The notes below the pieces were generated by a model. That model was not told the origin of the DNA, ran no database searches, and was given only the letters and a program-made list of their open reading frames with translations. Shown in pieces: positions 1 to 11,647 of a DNA stretch of 64,000 bases. This stretch comes from Antedon mediterranea (lineage: Eukaryota; Echinodermata; Crinoidea; Comatulida; Antedonidae). Both the position numbers and the translations under genes were made by a program. Numbering within the stretch: the first letter of the stretch is position 1; the number at the start of each line of letters is the position of its first letter. The stretch is taken from NCBI RefSeq assembly GCF_964355755.1, contig NC_092672.1, positions 2,046,001 through 2,110,000 on the forward strand, written 5' to 3'.

Positions 1-241
1 GCTTTCTTTTATGCTTTCCCGAGATTCCCCCTTTCCATTCTTTTTTTGTCTTTGTACTATGATTATTTAGGTATGATGAATGGAAATAAAGAAAAAAGAT
101 AAATGTAATGTAGTAGGCCACCTGTAAATAATGAGGCACAACAGTTATCATTGTCTGGTGGGAGAAATTACGCCTACAACAATTGAAATATTAATGCTCA
201 GCCAAGACCATGATGACGTGAATTGGCAATTTCTCAAAACT

Positions 242-425
242 AAAGCTTGGTTCCCACTAGAACGTAACGCAAGGACGTAAACGCAACGCAAGCGTTTTAA
301 CCAATGACAAGAGATGTTATAGACAGTTAGCAATCACAAGCGAATAAGCCATCGCTTGTGATTGGTCAATTCACTTGCGTTGCGTTACGTCCTTGTGTTG
401 CGTCGCTAGTGGGAACCACGCTTTA
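242..425. mobile_element. MITE family A, near-complete copy
   Basis: Terminal inverted repeats: the left end reads AAGCTTGGTTCCCACTAG and the right end is its complement with one change (AGTGGGAACCACGCTT). Inside are sub-terminal repeats of ACGCAAGGACGTA and GCGTTGCGT, and a central palindrome around AATCACAAGCGA. No coding capacity. At least a dozen relatives lie in the window (for example 17157-17275, 26409-26560, 36171-36275, 40707-40828). It is a non-autonomous DNA-transposon-like element; the superfamily is not assignable by eye. Confidence 0.75.
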
Positions 426-517
426 ATGCGCGCTACGCGCATGGAGGAACCTGAGGAAGTTTGTGACTATTTGTGTTTTGCTTAATATAATATTAAAAGT
501 TAACATTGTTTTTGCAG

Positions 518-739
518 CGTAAAGGTGACATCTTATCGAACCTGATGGAGCTTGAGAGGAGACAAGTGATCACGTCGAAGCGAGGCAGTTTCAGCGATAT
601 GGTGAAACACGCAGCATTCGCCATGGATGTTAACAAAACGTACACAGCAGGAATACGAAGATTGTCGTTAGGTGCTAGTAGAGGACATTATAAAAGCGGC
701 GAGAGGAAACCATCGTTATCTAAACTTCATAAACAATAG
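518..739 (+). CDS. 3'-terminal exon of an unrecognised gene
   Basis: A polypyrimidine tract ending TTTTTGCAG (to 517) is followed by an open frame of 73 codons that closes with TAG at 737-739. The predicted tail is basic and Ser/Arg-rich (begins RKGDILSNLMELERRQ, ends KPSLSKLHKQ), with no transmembrane segment and no motif I recognise. Earlier exons would lie left of the window. The stop codon TAG is itself the first three bases of a TAGGCCTA octamer; without the GGCCTA the frame would run two codons further to a TAA. The coding call rests on codon-like composition and a good acceptor, so it is tentative. Confidence 0.45.
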   Translation, partial: RKGDILSNLMELERRQVITSKRGSFSDMVKHAAFAMDVNKTYTAGIRRLSLGASRGHYKSGERKPSLSKLHKQ

Positions 740-1881
740 GCCTATTACTAACTAAACCTGCGTTTACACTGAGCACGGATTTGGTCCGGTGGCATAGTCG
801 GGACTATGTTATAGTTTTCGATGACACACGTATGTTTTGTACGGAATCCGGAATGAGTTCGTGTGGACTTAAACACTATAATACTACTTCACGGATTTCT
901 CCAGTCTCTAGCTCCAGATCGGATTTCGAACCTAAATGGGCTTCAGACGTGGAGTATGAACACATTCAACGAGTATCTCGCCGACAACTGATACAGTATA
1001 ACGATAGGCCTAATTGATATTTTATTAATTTCAACCAAAGTGTTAAAAGAAAGGAAGGTTATATTCATTATATTTTCACTTAATCTAATTATTTAATGCT
1101 ATTAATATTTGTTTAAAATGTGTTTCTGTAGAATGATTGGATCGGTATTTAGATGGTGAACTAAATTGTCGTCTCATCGCAGAATGTGTTATCGGGGGTG
1201 TTCAAAAGTGAGGAGTAACGCTGAATGTAGCATAACTAGCGACCGTGGTAGTATAAAGCAATGTGTATTTTGTTTGTTTGATACCAGTTTAATATATATA
1301 CGGTATTGTAAATTGTAAAAATGATCTGCTTAAGGCCAATTCAGACAGCGTTGTGCGACGTGTCGTCTCATCGGGAGAAGATTAAACATGTTTAAAGTTC
1401 TCTCGACGACGAGCTAAAAACTCCGCCCGATGCTATCCCACGACGACTCGTCTCGTCGGGATTCAACTCAGACAGCACCGACGAGTCGAGACATTTCGTC
1501 GGGCCTCGTCGTACGACGCTGTCTGAGTTAGCCTTTACACTACATTTTACAGCTTAGACGGTAATTGACAAATCAGGCGAGTAATAGTTACAAATAATGA
1601 ATGAAAAAACCAAAAATGATAACTCGCCTAAGGTTTTTATTAAGTTATTAGAGGGCCTACACTCCACGTTATTCCCAACGTATGAACGAACACCTTGGGC
1701 CGGCTCCGATGTTCTGATAATGTTGCATTTTGAGTAGGCCTATTTATACCGAATAAATAAATAAATAAATAAAGAAATAAAATAAATAAATGTACGACGT
1801 CGTTAGCTACGACAGCTAATGATTTACATCTAAACGCCCTTAAGATTACTAAATATTGCTTAATATTGGTAGGTCTACAAA
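740..1881. other. Interval between two 3' ends, no gene seen
   Basis: Holds the probable 3' UTR of the exon ending at 739, an open frame at 781-1017 with no splice or homology support, a MITE at 1332-1537, and an AATAAAT microsatellite near 1750-1790. The carboxypeptidase gene on the minus strand ends at 1882, so the two genes converge here. Confidence 0.5.
1332..1537. mobile_element. MITE family B copy
   Basis: About 205 bp bounded by inverted repeats containing CAGACAGCG and CGCTGTCTGAG, with internal matches around CGTCGTACGACG and CGACGAGTCG. A second copy at 34871-35060 shares the order of these motifs (CTCATCGGGAGAA, then GACGAGC, then CTCGTCGGGATTCAAC, then CGTCGGGCCTCGTCGTACGA). No ORF. 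GC-richer than its surroundings. Confidence 0.7.
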
Positions 1882-4800
1882 TTATGTATACTCGATTAAG
1901 TATCTAAAGGCAGCCATTACACCGGCGTACGTCTCTTCACCTGTTGGAATAATCTCTTCTTCGGGTAGTACGAACCCGTATTTGCCTTTATCTGGTAACT
2001 CGATGACGTAACTAAATCGAGTACCAATAGAATATGCATAGTCTTCACTAGCCCCAGAAGCAGCATCTACGGTGGAAATAATTCATTGTTTTAAAAGATT
2101 ATAGTCAGAGGGGCAGTGTGTATATATAGCATTCCAGTGGACAGAGGGCCATGCCAGTGCTAATCGAAAAAAGGACTGCAGTGTATTATCAAGGCAATCT
2201 CTAACAACAGGAAAATGAGCTCAACTTGCCAAGATACGAACTTGTAACAGTCCTTTGATCTTATGTCTGGCTGCGACAAATACCAACAGTACTGTACTAT
2301 GTAAATGTTCTCTGTGGCGCGCGGTTCGTTGATCTTGTCGCAGCCACAGATAAACCCTTTGATCTCCGGAGCTCAGTATCCTGTTGTTAAATTGCCTTGT
2401 TTAATTAACTGTTAATAAAAATAAAACACCGTGAACACAGTTCCATAATTGTTCAATAATCGCAGTATACTTACATAACAATTCCACGGTGTTGCCACAC
2501 TCGTATTCCCGTCCACTCACCGCTTCAATTGCTGTTATTGTGGCGTCACCCAATTTCTTCTGTTAGAAACAAAGTTCGCCTTAGTTAGTTCATATCTAAC
2601 ACATAGACGTACTCAAAATATTAAACAATTTAATATTCATGCAGAGATTATTTTTTTCTAACGATAAGTGTTAATACTTACCACTTCCTCTTCGTTCGAT
2701 ATTGGAGCAAGATCACTTGCATATCCCCATGGATACAGCATCAACTGAGAGTAGCTATGGAAGTCAATGAACATCTCTAAGTTCTCCAATTTTTTAAGGA
2801 AATTCACAACTGATTCAATTTCAGGTTCTGATGTTGCGCTTGAGCCGCGGTACGTGTCAGAACACGGTTCTTCTGAAGCTCCTTCACCTGTGTGAAAGCA
2901 AAAGATACAAGACTTTAAGCTATGTCTACACTATCAAACTAGTTTGATGTGCCAAAATATGGTAATGATATGCCCAAATATGGCAGTGATATGACATTAT
3001 GTCCATATATATAAAGTTTGATAGTGTTGACAGAGTTTTATATATTGTTTAATGGTTTGCATGGCGAAATCAAATGTTTATATAAAGTTTTCAGTACACC
3101 AGGTATCTGTTTAGTTTCTCGACGTTTCGATCAATATACTTTGATCGCCCTTCTCACTCCTGAGGACGATCAAGGTATGTTGATCGAAACGTCGAGAAAC
3201 TAAACAGTTCTTCTCAGAACTAGACATGGTGTGTACCGGGCATTTTTTTGTCAAACTATTTGATAGTGTAGACAGAGCTTTAGATTTGCTTAGTATTTAT
3301 AGGCCTACCTCCCCATTCAAACGGCCAATTCCTGTTCGGATCAGTACCAACACATTCTGAGCCCTCGTTTGGAGATCTTGTCTTTCTCCACAAACGGTCC
3401 TACAAAAAACAAATGTATTGATTGATAATTTAACACATTAACAAGTACTTGTTTTCATCACATAGGCATAGTATAATGAAGTTTCTATTTATTACATTAT
3501 GATATGTGACTAAAGTTCTGTCCACACTATCAATTCAATTCAATTCAAATAAACATTTATTTCTTTCATTCATATTTGAGTAAAAAACATTATAATTTCT
3601 GATATTTTATAAATAAATAATTTTTTTTTTTAGAGATATAATACAGTAAATCATAATGTATAAAAAGATGATTCAGTTATATACAAAATGAAAGAGTCAA
3701 AAAAACTCAAGAAAGTATCGATCAATTGGAAACAAAAATCCAATTGAAACTTGTATATTGGGAAGCCATGTAAGAAGATTATATACTTATATATATAAAT
3801 GTAAACATATAACTACACATACACATAAAGATCAACAGACACACACACACACCAACAGTAAAGGAAGCAATTTAGAAAAAGTTTCTAAAGTTAAAAAAAT
3901 ATTACAAAATAGAGAAAAAAATTAGTTATAATTTGAAATAAGATATTCTTTAAGTTTAAAAGAGAACTATCAAACTTTATGTGACAACAAAATGTGATGT
4001 TCCCATATATGGACATGATTATGTCATATCACTACCATATCTGTGCATATCATTCCATTTGGCCACATTACATTTTTTTGTCAAACTAGTTTGATAGTGT
4101 AGGCCTAGACAGAGCTTTTAAATATTAACAAGGCCAACAGCCATTAAGTCGCGTGCTACAATGCATAGTGATACCGGACCGACAGACAGACCGACAGACA
4201 GACCGACAGACCGACCGACATAGTGAACTATACTGACCGAAATTACTGAACATGTTTAAAAATGTTGAAATGTTTAAAAACATTTATATTTTTTTAATTT
4301 ACACGTGCGTAGCCTGTCACTTTTGACGTGCTCGTATAACGTAATTTCGAGTTGAAAAGTAAGTCAAGAAAACATAAATCGAGCAAAAAGAGTGCGCAAC
4401 AACATTTAACGCGCAGTGCGCATGCGCACTCATGGCAATTTTGTAAACGCTTAAAATTGCCTGAAACGTACTCTTATTTCATCGAAAATAAATTTTGAAA
4501 ATTTTAAGCGCGCGTACGCATGCGTTACATGCGCTACGCACGTAATTGTATTGCCATATGATGATTTATGCCCTGAAATTTATGAGTACCAAATTTTATT
4601 TAATTGTGATTCATGGTTGTGAAGATATGATTAGAAACGTGATTTCGTTAAATCGTGCGTAGACCGCGTAATTTTTTATTGCGCACCGTGAAAACATAAC
4701 CACATTGATTCCTGGCCATAAGGAATATACTGTGAAAAATTAACCTAGCTAGATTAAACTGATATCAAGATAAGGTCAGAAAGCGATAAAACGCATAGTG

Positions 4801-7800
4801 ATACCGGACCGACAGACCGACAGACAGACAGACAGACCGACCAACCGACCGACATAGTGAACTATAGAGTCGCTTCCACGCGACTAAAAATGTGCAAGGT
4901 TATGATAGCTCATAATTAAACATATTCATAGGTCTAACGGAGTTTGCTATGCTTAGTATTTGTACATTATTTAGTAAGAAAAAAGGAAAGAAAGTCGCTA
5001 CGACTACAATGTATAAAAACATAACAATAGGCTTCAAATGAATATAAGTTACTTAGCAATAAAACAATAAAACAATGTTTACGCCATCAAGCAAGAATAT
5101 GCAAATGCTTACGTTATCCCACGTCCACCTGTATCCATCTGGATTAGTCACAAACAGTATGTAAATATCGTATTTTGTTAAAAAGTTTACTTCATCTTCT
5201 GAACCACTTGTGTATTTCTCCAAAAACTAAAAAAAAAAAGTTTATTTAATAATATGAAGACTTGTACGTAGATCACACATTTCTCCTAAAGCTCTGTCTA
5301 CACAATCAAACTTTATGTGACAAATAGGCCTAAATGTGACGTCATATCACTACCATATTTTAACACATTTTTTAAAACTAGTTTGATAGTGTAGATCACA
5401 GAGCTTTTATAAGCTCTACACTACCAATCTTTATGCGACAAAAAATGTGATGTACTCGTATATGGACACGAGGACGTCATAATATCACTACCATATTTTG
5501 GCACATCATCACACTTTTTTTTGTCAAACTAGTTTGATACTGATAGTGTAGACAGGGCTTGAGATATGGTCTTGAATTGAAAAAACCAAACTACTTACCT
5601 TATTCGTAATGTACATAACAGTGGCCGGTGAAATCCATTCTCTAGCATGAATACCGCCCTCAAACCAAATTTTTTTTTTATCTGAAGCGCCACCTGTAGA
5701 TATCTGTAACAAGATTTTTGTTTTTTTAAACTACTGTACTGTGTATGACCTTCTATGCTACTGTATGACCTTTATGATAATTGAGTTGTTTTTGTTTGTA
5801 CAGTATGTGTAGTATCATGGAGTAATTTACTCCATGGTAGTATTATCATTATTCTCCTTTCATAATGATTTGGTCTGACGATTTTAAAGATAAAGCTGTT
5901 TCTTTTGAACTTTTTTTCTCAATATTTCTTTATAATGTACGCAATAATAATAGTAATTTTGTTTTGTGCGTCACGGACGCAGATTCCGTGATACAGATTA
6001 GAAATAAACAGTAGCATACCATCATGCTCCGTTAGGCTCGAATGATTGTCTTTCTCTGGGCTGAGAGAATATTCTATAGCCATGCCACGTTTTGGCAATT
6101 GACGACCTTGTTGTGTAGTACTAGTAGGCATGAAAAATAACTTTTAAATCGGACTCAGTAGACGACAAAAGGATACGGTATAATTCCTGTTTCGTTCTAT
6201 TCATAAAGGGTTTGATTCGCGACGACGTTGTAGATATAATTCCGTCTCCTTTGCTCGATGCAAAGAAAGCTTAACTCATTCAAGTGGTCAGGGGGTTGAG
6301 GTAGCCTAAGCGAGTAGCCCAGCTCGGTTAATTCCTGCACGCTCAATTTCATTGGTGGTGATGGTCATTGTTAATGTTATACGTCTCACACTGGAACACT
6401 TTGAACACATCCTTGTATATTTCTCAAGTCGTGGCGCAACAACGGCTATGAGCGCTCACTGGCTAATCCCAGGGGCCCCAGTGCATGGAAAGCATCAATG
6501 CAACTAACCAGTGTTGGAGGACCTCTTATGAGTGCTAAACATGGGCCTTTGCCACCTGCTTTACGCCATTGTTCTCAAGATGTATCGAATAAAAAAACCA
6601 ATATCCATTATTGTTACCTTTAGAACTTTCATTGGTTGTTTTTCGTAAGACGTTCCAATTTCCAGTTCAGAAAGAATGTTTCCATAAGTTGATAATAAAC
6701 TATCTTGGAATAATTTTATCTAATAACAGATAATATAAAAATATCACTTTCACTTTGATGAGTATTACGTAGTTTCCACCGATTCTGAAACGAATCTTAA
6801 AGGCTGGCTTGGGGTTATTATAAAAATAATTATTATTATAATAGTTCTTATAAAATATAAACCTTTGCAATAACATTCATAATAACCCCACTTTTTCAAC
6901 ATTGGTGAAGTAGATCAACTAATCTATGCTTAGATTAATTAATATTAGTAAAAAGATAATTATTTTTGCACCATTTTTCATACAAAAAAAATCGAAACGC
7001 CAAAAAGCGGTGCCACAGGGAGATAGGCCTACCTCAGGTCGTCCCTGGTGCCAGGGCGTTAGGCCTACCTCAGGTCCTGTTGCCAGGGAGGTAGGCCTAA
7101 ATCAGATCCTCCCTGGTGCCAGGGAGTTAGGCCTACCTCAGGTCCTGGTGCCAGGGAGATAGGCCTACCTCAGGTCCTCCCTTGTGCTATAGGCATTATA
7201 ACGACGTTAACATTAATTAAATATTAATTATGTTTTTTTTCGTGAAAAAATATTTATTTACTACCGACGTTGCCCCTGTCTCTAGATTCCTGTGTGCACA
7301 AAGGTAGAATGTGAATGTATTAGTAGACATATACACACAATGCATGCCGGGAACCAGTACAAATGTAAAAGTACATACAAGCATAAACTTAAACTTCACC
7401 TAAATTATCTAATTATTAACTTGTTTTAATCTAAATTAAATTTGTGTGTGTATTTTGTGTTCTTTTTAATGGAAAACTGATTTAATCTTTTTTGGCTCAT
7501 CCAGCACAGCATTGCCTTTCCGAGATTGTCTTTTAAATATGTTTTTAACTGCAGTGACTTATTTAGCAGAATCGATATAAAAATGTAAAAACGGTTTGAG
7601 GTGATATGCAGTAGAAAAAATATAGATAAAGAATACCCTTAGCTGTCATAGAATAATAATAATACGATAATCTTTAGATAATAGGAAACTATCTCCATGC
7701 AAGGACAAACGATAACAAAAAGATAAATCCGTTTAAAGGGTATGGGTTATAACAAAGTAGGCCTACCGGCAGATTTCATTACAATCTATTATCCTGGTTA

Positions 7801-10505
7801 AAAGCATTTTAGTGCACAGCACTTTTGAAGTACCGTATGCATTAATTATGTTGTCTATCATATTATTATCAGTGGCCTTATTAGATTACCTCATCAATTG
7901 TGTGGTAAAACATAAAGAAATCCTCGTTTGATCCTCTTGCAGCAACTTTAGAACTATGAGATACTCTTTGCGTCTGAATAACTTCATTGACGTCATCGAT
8001 TAACACGTGATACGGTACACCAATCATATCCAATGTAAGGGCGACGTATTCTTTAGCCGTCGGTGGTACCATGATGTCTACAGTCTTTCGCACGGCTCTA
8101 GCTGATGTCCAAAAGTCTAACTAAAATAACATAATATAAACAAATAACAGATTATCAAGTAAACCTCTATGAAAGATCTAACTATTTAAAGTTATACATT
8201 TGTATACGAATTATTGCAATAAAGAAAGATGATTGATTATTGATTATTGATTAGTAGTAGAGCATTATGCTGTTTGACATTGACAAGTATTTATAGGCCC
8301 AAGTTGTGTTTCGCTTTTGCCTATTCATTTAGACCTGAATTCGAAGGAAGAAATGAAAATCGAACAACTGAAGTAAAAGCATATTTTTGTTTTCTACTGA
8401 AGTGACTAACTTTTTTTCTTTTTTATCTTTTATTCATTCAATGTTTCATACCTACTCTGCTTCAAGAAAGAGATAAACAAACACATGGGTTTATAATGGG
8501 CAACAAAGCCCCCTTAACCCTTTCACACTCTATCGAAAGAAGATGGACTGTGGCGATTCAAGGTAAATTCAAGGTAAACAATAAATACATAATCTTCATA
8601 CATTTTCTACATTAGTCCCTTGCTTAAGATGTTTACTATCTGCTCAATATTTACTTAAAGATGTATTGTCCTCCAAAAACATGAAAAATGAAGATTAATT
8701 AAATCAGATTTTAAATAGGCTATTTTGTAGTTTTAATAAAGTATAATAAATCACTTCCGCAGAAAAAAAAAGTAATGTTTTCCCTTATAAAATGACAAAA
8801 TAAATGGTTAAATTCAACCAAAAATCCATTGGCTGGCAGTCAATTTGACTTTTTTTGGCTTTAATTTACTGGGTTTTTTTTCAGTTAAAACATGTTCTTC
8901 AATCTATTTTTGGTCGAACTGGATAACTATTATATGACATTGAAGGGTATATTCAACAAAACAATTTAAATAATTATTTTTTCAGGGGGACAATACATCT
9001 TTAATTTATTTGTTTTGTCTACTAAACTTTTTTTTTAAACATCTGTTTACATTATTTTCTATAGTTTCTGAAGATAGAAAAAAAAATGTTTTCACTTGTA
9101 AACTGACAAAATAAAAGGTTAAATTCAACCAAAAATCCATATGCTGGCAGCCAATTTGACCATTAGCTTTAAATTACATTTATTTCAGGTAAATACAATT
9201 TTTTTAGACCCAATTTTTTGTCAAAGTGGATAACTATTACGTTACATTAAAATGGAATATTCAACAAAATTTGTTTTAAGAATTATTTTTTCAGGGGGGC
9301 AATACATCTTTAAAGAATCGCTATCCAATCGAGTTTGACCTATACCATGAAATCCACAGTGGTCTAATGGTTAGGACCTCTACATATCAAGCAGAAGGTT
9401 CGAATCTTGATTCTTTTTCTCAAAGATTTCCTCATCTTATCGTTTCAAATGAATTAATTCAATTTTAGTATATCACCGGGCGGCGGTTTAGAAATAATGC
9501 TCTTTGCCTGTTGTGTTTATATATATTGTAATACATTGTCATTGTCATTTTTTCAGTTTTTTGCCTTTAGATTTATATATTGTAAGACATTATATACATA
9601 CACATATGCATAAAATTGACATTAAAACCAAAGAACGATAAAACAATATATACATAATATAATACATTACACGGGCATAAAAACCTAAAAAAACTGTCAA
9701 GTGGAAAGTGGAAATGTATATACTGTACACAAAATTTAAAAATATACATTATAACATACGTACACCTTAGTGTATAACTTTATTACAAATACAAAATGGC
9801 CAAGTTATAAGCCAAAATAAGTCTGAAATGGCGGCCATTTTGTTTTTCACATTTTAAGGGTGAAGATCAGATTTGAATTCAGCACCCCAAAATTACCCTA
9901 AAACACATGTTTTTCGCTTTTAACACGAAATGCCTCCAGCATCTTATTAAAGTGGAAATATGACTATCTGGACTAGTCTACTATTCAAAATTTGATTTTA
10001 TTATTCTTCATTTTTCATTAAAAAATTTACAATATTTTTCTGACTCGATATTGATTTGACACAAGGGGTAATAAACATTTAGGTACTAAATAAATTATGT
10101 TTTGATGTCGGACTTACTTGATGGCATGATTTTTCATTATATTCTAGAGCGTGTAGTTGTATTACATGTCTTTGCGTCAACGGCTTAGCTCTGATGACCT
10201 GGTAACTAGAAATGAAGAAGACAAATGAAACTTATTAATAATATGGCCTGCATAATTCGACACAGCTAGTACACAGACGACGGTACATAATGCTCAAATA
10301 TCCGTTTCATTTAAATATAACCATCAAAAGTTATCAGAGAAAAGATTCTTTTCGTTTTTCTAAATAATAAATACATATTTTCTGTACACACATCATAATA
10401 CGCATTATATAAATTTGCCTTATATACTTACTTGTTGTACATGCGGCGAGTTTGAGTGATAGAGAAAAAACAGCAGAATATCATTACCCAAGTGTACGTC
10501 GCCAT
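1882..10505 (-). CDS. Secreted M14A metallocarboxypeptidase, possible B-type specificity
   Basis: Ten exons (plus-strand coordinates, 5' to 3' of the gene): 10505-10432, 10205-10118, 8120-7890, 6719-6618, 5703-5599, 5226-5113, 3399-3309, 2887-2682, 2559-2475, 2066-1882. They join in frame to 1281 bp, 426 aa, the usual length of A/B carboxypeptidase zymogens. Residues 1-19 form a signal peptide ([19 protein letters not shown]); a pro-domain follows to a likely tryptic site, AAR|GSNEDF, at residue 116. Zinc ligands are His184 and Glu187 (GIHAREW) and His312 (FIDFHSYSQ). Substrate-binding motifs LWRKTRS and DPNRNW are present, with the Tyr248-equivalent at 366 and the catalytic Glu270-equivalent at 388 ([14 protein letters not shown]). 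The pocket residue equivalent to bovine 255 is Glu373, and 243 is Thr, unlike A-type enzymes. The enzyme would trim C-terminal residues from peptides outside the cell after pro-domain removal. It lies head to head with the paralogue at 13331; its introns hold MITEs and SINEs. Confidence 0.95.
2190..2399. mobile_element. MITE family C copy
   Basis: Inverted ends CAAGGCAAT...TAACAACAGGA and TCCTGTTGTTAAATTGCCTTG. The interior has CCTTTGATCT twice in direct order and TCTGGCTGCGAC opposed to GTCGCAGCCA, so it can fold on itself. Related copies at 11461-11647 and 19495-19575 keep GGAGCTCAG and CCTGTTGTTA. It sits in the last intron region of the minus-strand carboxypeptidase. Confidence 0.7.
2917..3039. 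mobile_element. MITE family D copy
   Basis: Family D is marked by inverted ends AAGCTCTGTCTACACTATCA and TGATAGTGTAGACAGAGCTT, followed inside by AACTAGTTTGA and an interior with CCCAAATATGGTAGTGATATG and TGTCCATATATGGG. This copy is about 120 bp, slightly diverged (AAGCTATGTC at the left), and has lost part of the right interior. The right end of another copy is at 3240-3281. Confidence 0.75.
3107..3207. repeat. Perfect-armed inverted repeat (GTTTCGATCAA type)
   Basis: The first and last 28 bases are exact reverse complements (outer CTGTTTAGTTTCTCGACG, inner TTTCGATCAA), enclosing about 45 bases that include a second GACGATCAA. Related half-sites GATCGAAACGTGGAGAAACT occur near 15645 and AAACGTGGAGAAACTCAACA near 17968. 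It is placed between pieces of two family D MITEs. Confidence 0.7.
3513..4119. mobile_element. MITE family D copy split by an insertion
   Basis: The left end (AAGTTCTGTCCACACTATCA) is separated from the rest of the element (ACTATCAAACTTTATGTGAC onward, to 4119) by 433 bp. The 7-bp ACTATCA is present on both sides (3526-3532 and 3966-3972), as expected of a target-site duplication. The right terminal repeat reads GTGTAGGCCTAGACAGAGC where other copies read GTGTAGACAGAGC: an exact 6-bp GGCCTA gain after TA. Confidence 0.75.
3533..3965 (-). mobile_element. 5'-truncated LINE 3' end nested in a MITE
   Basis: Read on the minus strand the segment ends in GAAATAAATGTTTATTTGAA followed by repeated ATTGA units, a typical CR1/L2-like 3' tail, and it is flanked by the 7-bp repeat ACTATCA. 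A relative in the same orientation lies at 47757-47990 (shared CAATTGAAACTTGT-like core). No protein is left. Confidence 0.6.
4147..4886. repeat. Element bounded by GTCGCGTG with CCGACAGA arrays
   Basis: GTCGCGTGCTAC at the left and CCACGCGAC at the right are inverted. Near each end is CATAGTGATACCGGACCGAC, a short (CCGACAGA)n array and CGACATAGTGAACTAT (4162-4230 and 4792-4868), in direct orientation. The middle is AT-rich without an ORF. It could be one composite element or two solo copies; it lies in intron 6 of the minus-strand carboxypeptidase. Confidence 0.55.
5288..5560. mobile_element. Two adjacent MITE family D copies
   Basis: Copies at 5288-5408 and 5410-5560 sit back to back in intron 5 of the carboxypeptidase, the second ending about 40 bp from exon 5. 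The first contains GACAAATAGGCCTAAATGTGA where its neighbour reads GACAAAAAATGTGA, another TAGGCCTA gain. Confidence 0.75.
5816..5836. repeat. Micro-hairpin CATGGAGTAA/TTACTCCATG
   Basis: A 10-bp perfect inverted repeat around a single T. It belongs to the dispersed GGAG/CTCC hairpin set described in the findings. Confidence 0.6.
6260..6590. other. GC-richer intron segment of unknown nature
   Basis: Unlike the surrounding AT-rich intron 4, this stretch (about 6280-6580) is GC-balanced and contains CAGGGGCCCCAGTGCATGG and CCAGTGTTGGAGGACCTC. No intact frame on either strand and no family recognised. It may be an old SINE body. Confidence 0.3.
7016..7190. repeat. Minisatellite built on TAGGCCTACCTCAGGTCC
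   Basis: About five imperfect units of roughly 30-37 bp, each with GGTGCCAGGGAG followed by TAGGCCTACCTCAGGTC. The open frame through it is a by-product of the repeat. Lies in intron 3 of the minus-strand carboxypeptidase. Confidence 0.8.
8656..9313. mobile_element. Two copies of MITE family E
   Basis: Family E has inverted ends AAAGATGTATTGTCC and GGACAATACATCTTT. The first copy spans 8656-9003 with both ends. The second, to 9313, keeps its right end and the same interior order (AATGGTTAAATTCAACCAAA, then GCTGGCAG, then GGATAACTATTA, then ATATTCAACAAAA). Flanking TTAA or TA could be the target site. Other copies are near 41505, 47041 and 52990. Confidence 0.65.
9350..9550 (+). mobile_element. 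tRNA-derived SINE
   Basis: The head matches pol III promoter boxes: A-box-like TGGTCTAATGGTTAGG at 9360 and B-box GGTTCGAATC at about 9397, in a tRNA-like arrangement. A short body and a tail of ATTGTCATTGTCATT follow. The tRNA fold is not complete, so it is a SINE rather than a tRNA gene. Confidence 0.6.
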
Positions 10506-11460
10506 TATTAATTTACAATTATAGTAAAAAAGTATTTAGGCCTACGTTAATCTTCCATGCCCGCACCATCGTATTCACGATTTATGAAAATATACGGGTA
10601 GTGTTTGCATACAAATTGGCCATTTGACAATTAATTAAACAAGCATACATAAACGTAACTTGTATACAATCTATTAATGAAAATTAATCACTTGTAAAGG
10701 CATTTAAAAAGAAAACATAACCCACACCTTCTACCATAATGTATGCTATCTGTCCTATAGCTAATACGAGGTTCTTTAATTTAAAGATACTAACATCACT
10801 AGTTATCCGGTTATCAGTGCTGCATCTCCACATTCGTCAATATTTTACCGGTATTTAGGCAAATTTCGTCATACAGCATTACATGTACGTCACATGTGTT
10901 GCCTGTATCGGTTATTTAAGAGTTAGTTGGTCTATGTTTGAAGCTGTATTCGGGAATTTTCCAATACTGGAGAAATAGTACAGCATAGAGAATTGGATGT
11001 GCTAGTTTTGCGATGGATTATTCGAACACTGGCTTGTCATTGGTCAACTCGCTTGCGTTGCGCGTACGACGTCCTTTCGTTGCGTCTTATTAAGGATTGT
11101 ACGGTACTTATTTATCAGGGAGTTTCTAACCCATTTGTATTATAATTGTTTAAAATACATTATTATTATTATTATTCAATAGATCCCTGGGATCATCCCA
11201 TGTTATCAATGACCTCGATGTTGTTGTACCTGTATTAAGGGACAGGATTCTATATACAACACAATGCTTTAAGAGGGTACTGTAACCTAACAAAAGGATA
11301 CATGGCCGTACACACCCACAACCCCCCCCCCCCCAATTTCAAAAGGTCCACATTTTATAGGGTCTTAAAATAAAATAAAAAAGTACACAATATTATGAAA
11401 ATGGTCCAAAAGATATTAATCCGCACCCACCCAAATCAAATCTTGCGTACGGCCCTGGGA

Positions 11461-11647
11461 TGCCGAGCTCGCCGCCTTGCTAAGATCTCGTAACAGTCCT
11501 TTGAACTTATGTCTGGCTACGAAAAATACCATGTACTGTATGTACACATTCCGAGGCGCAGAGATGAGGAAGCCAATTGGCCAATCGAATAGTTTAGGTA
11601 AACCCTTTGATCTCCGGAGCTCAGTATCCTGTTGTTATCTTGCCTTG
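11461..11647. mobile_element. MITE family C copy
   Basis: Shares TCGTAACAGTCCTTTGA, TTATGTCTGGCT, and the right end GATCTCCGGAGCTCAGTATC then CTGTTGTTA with the copy at 2190-2399. The left terminal repeat is degraded. Confidence 0.65.

Noticed and set aside
781-1017. 78-aa ORF after the first exon
   Set aside because: Different phase from the exon ending at 739, no acceptor, no recognised motif; more likely 3' UTR or repeat.
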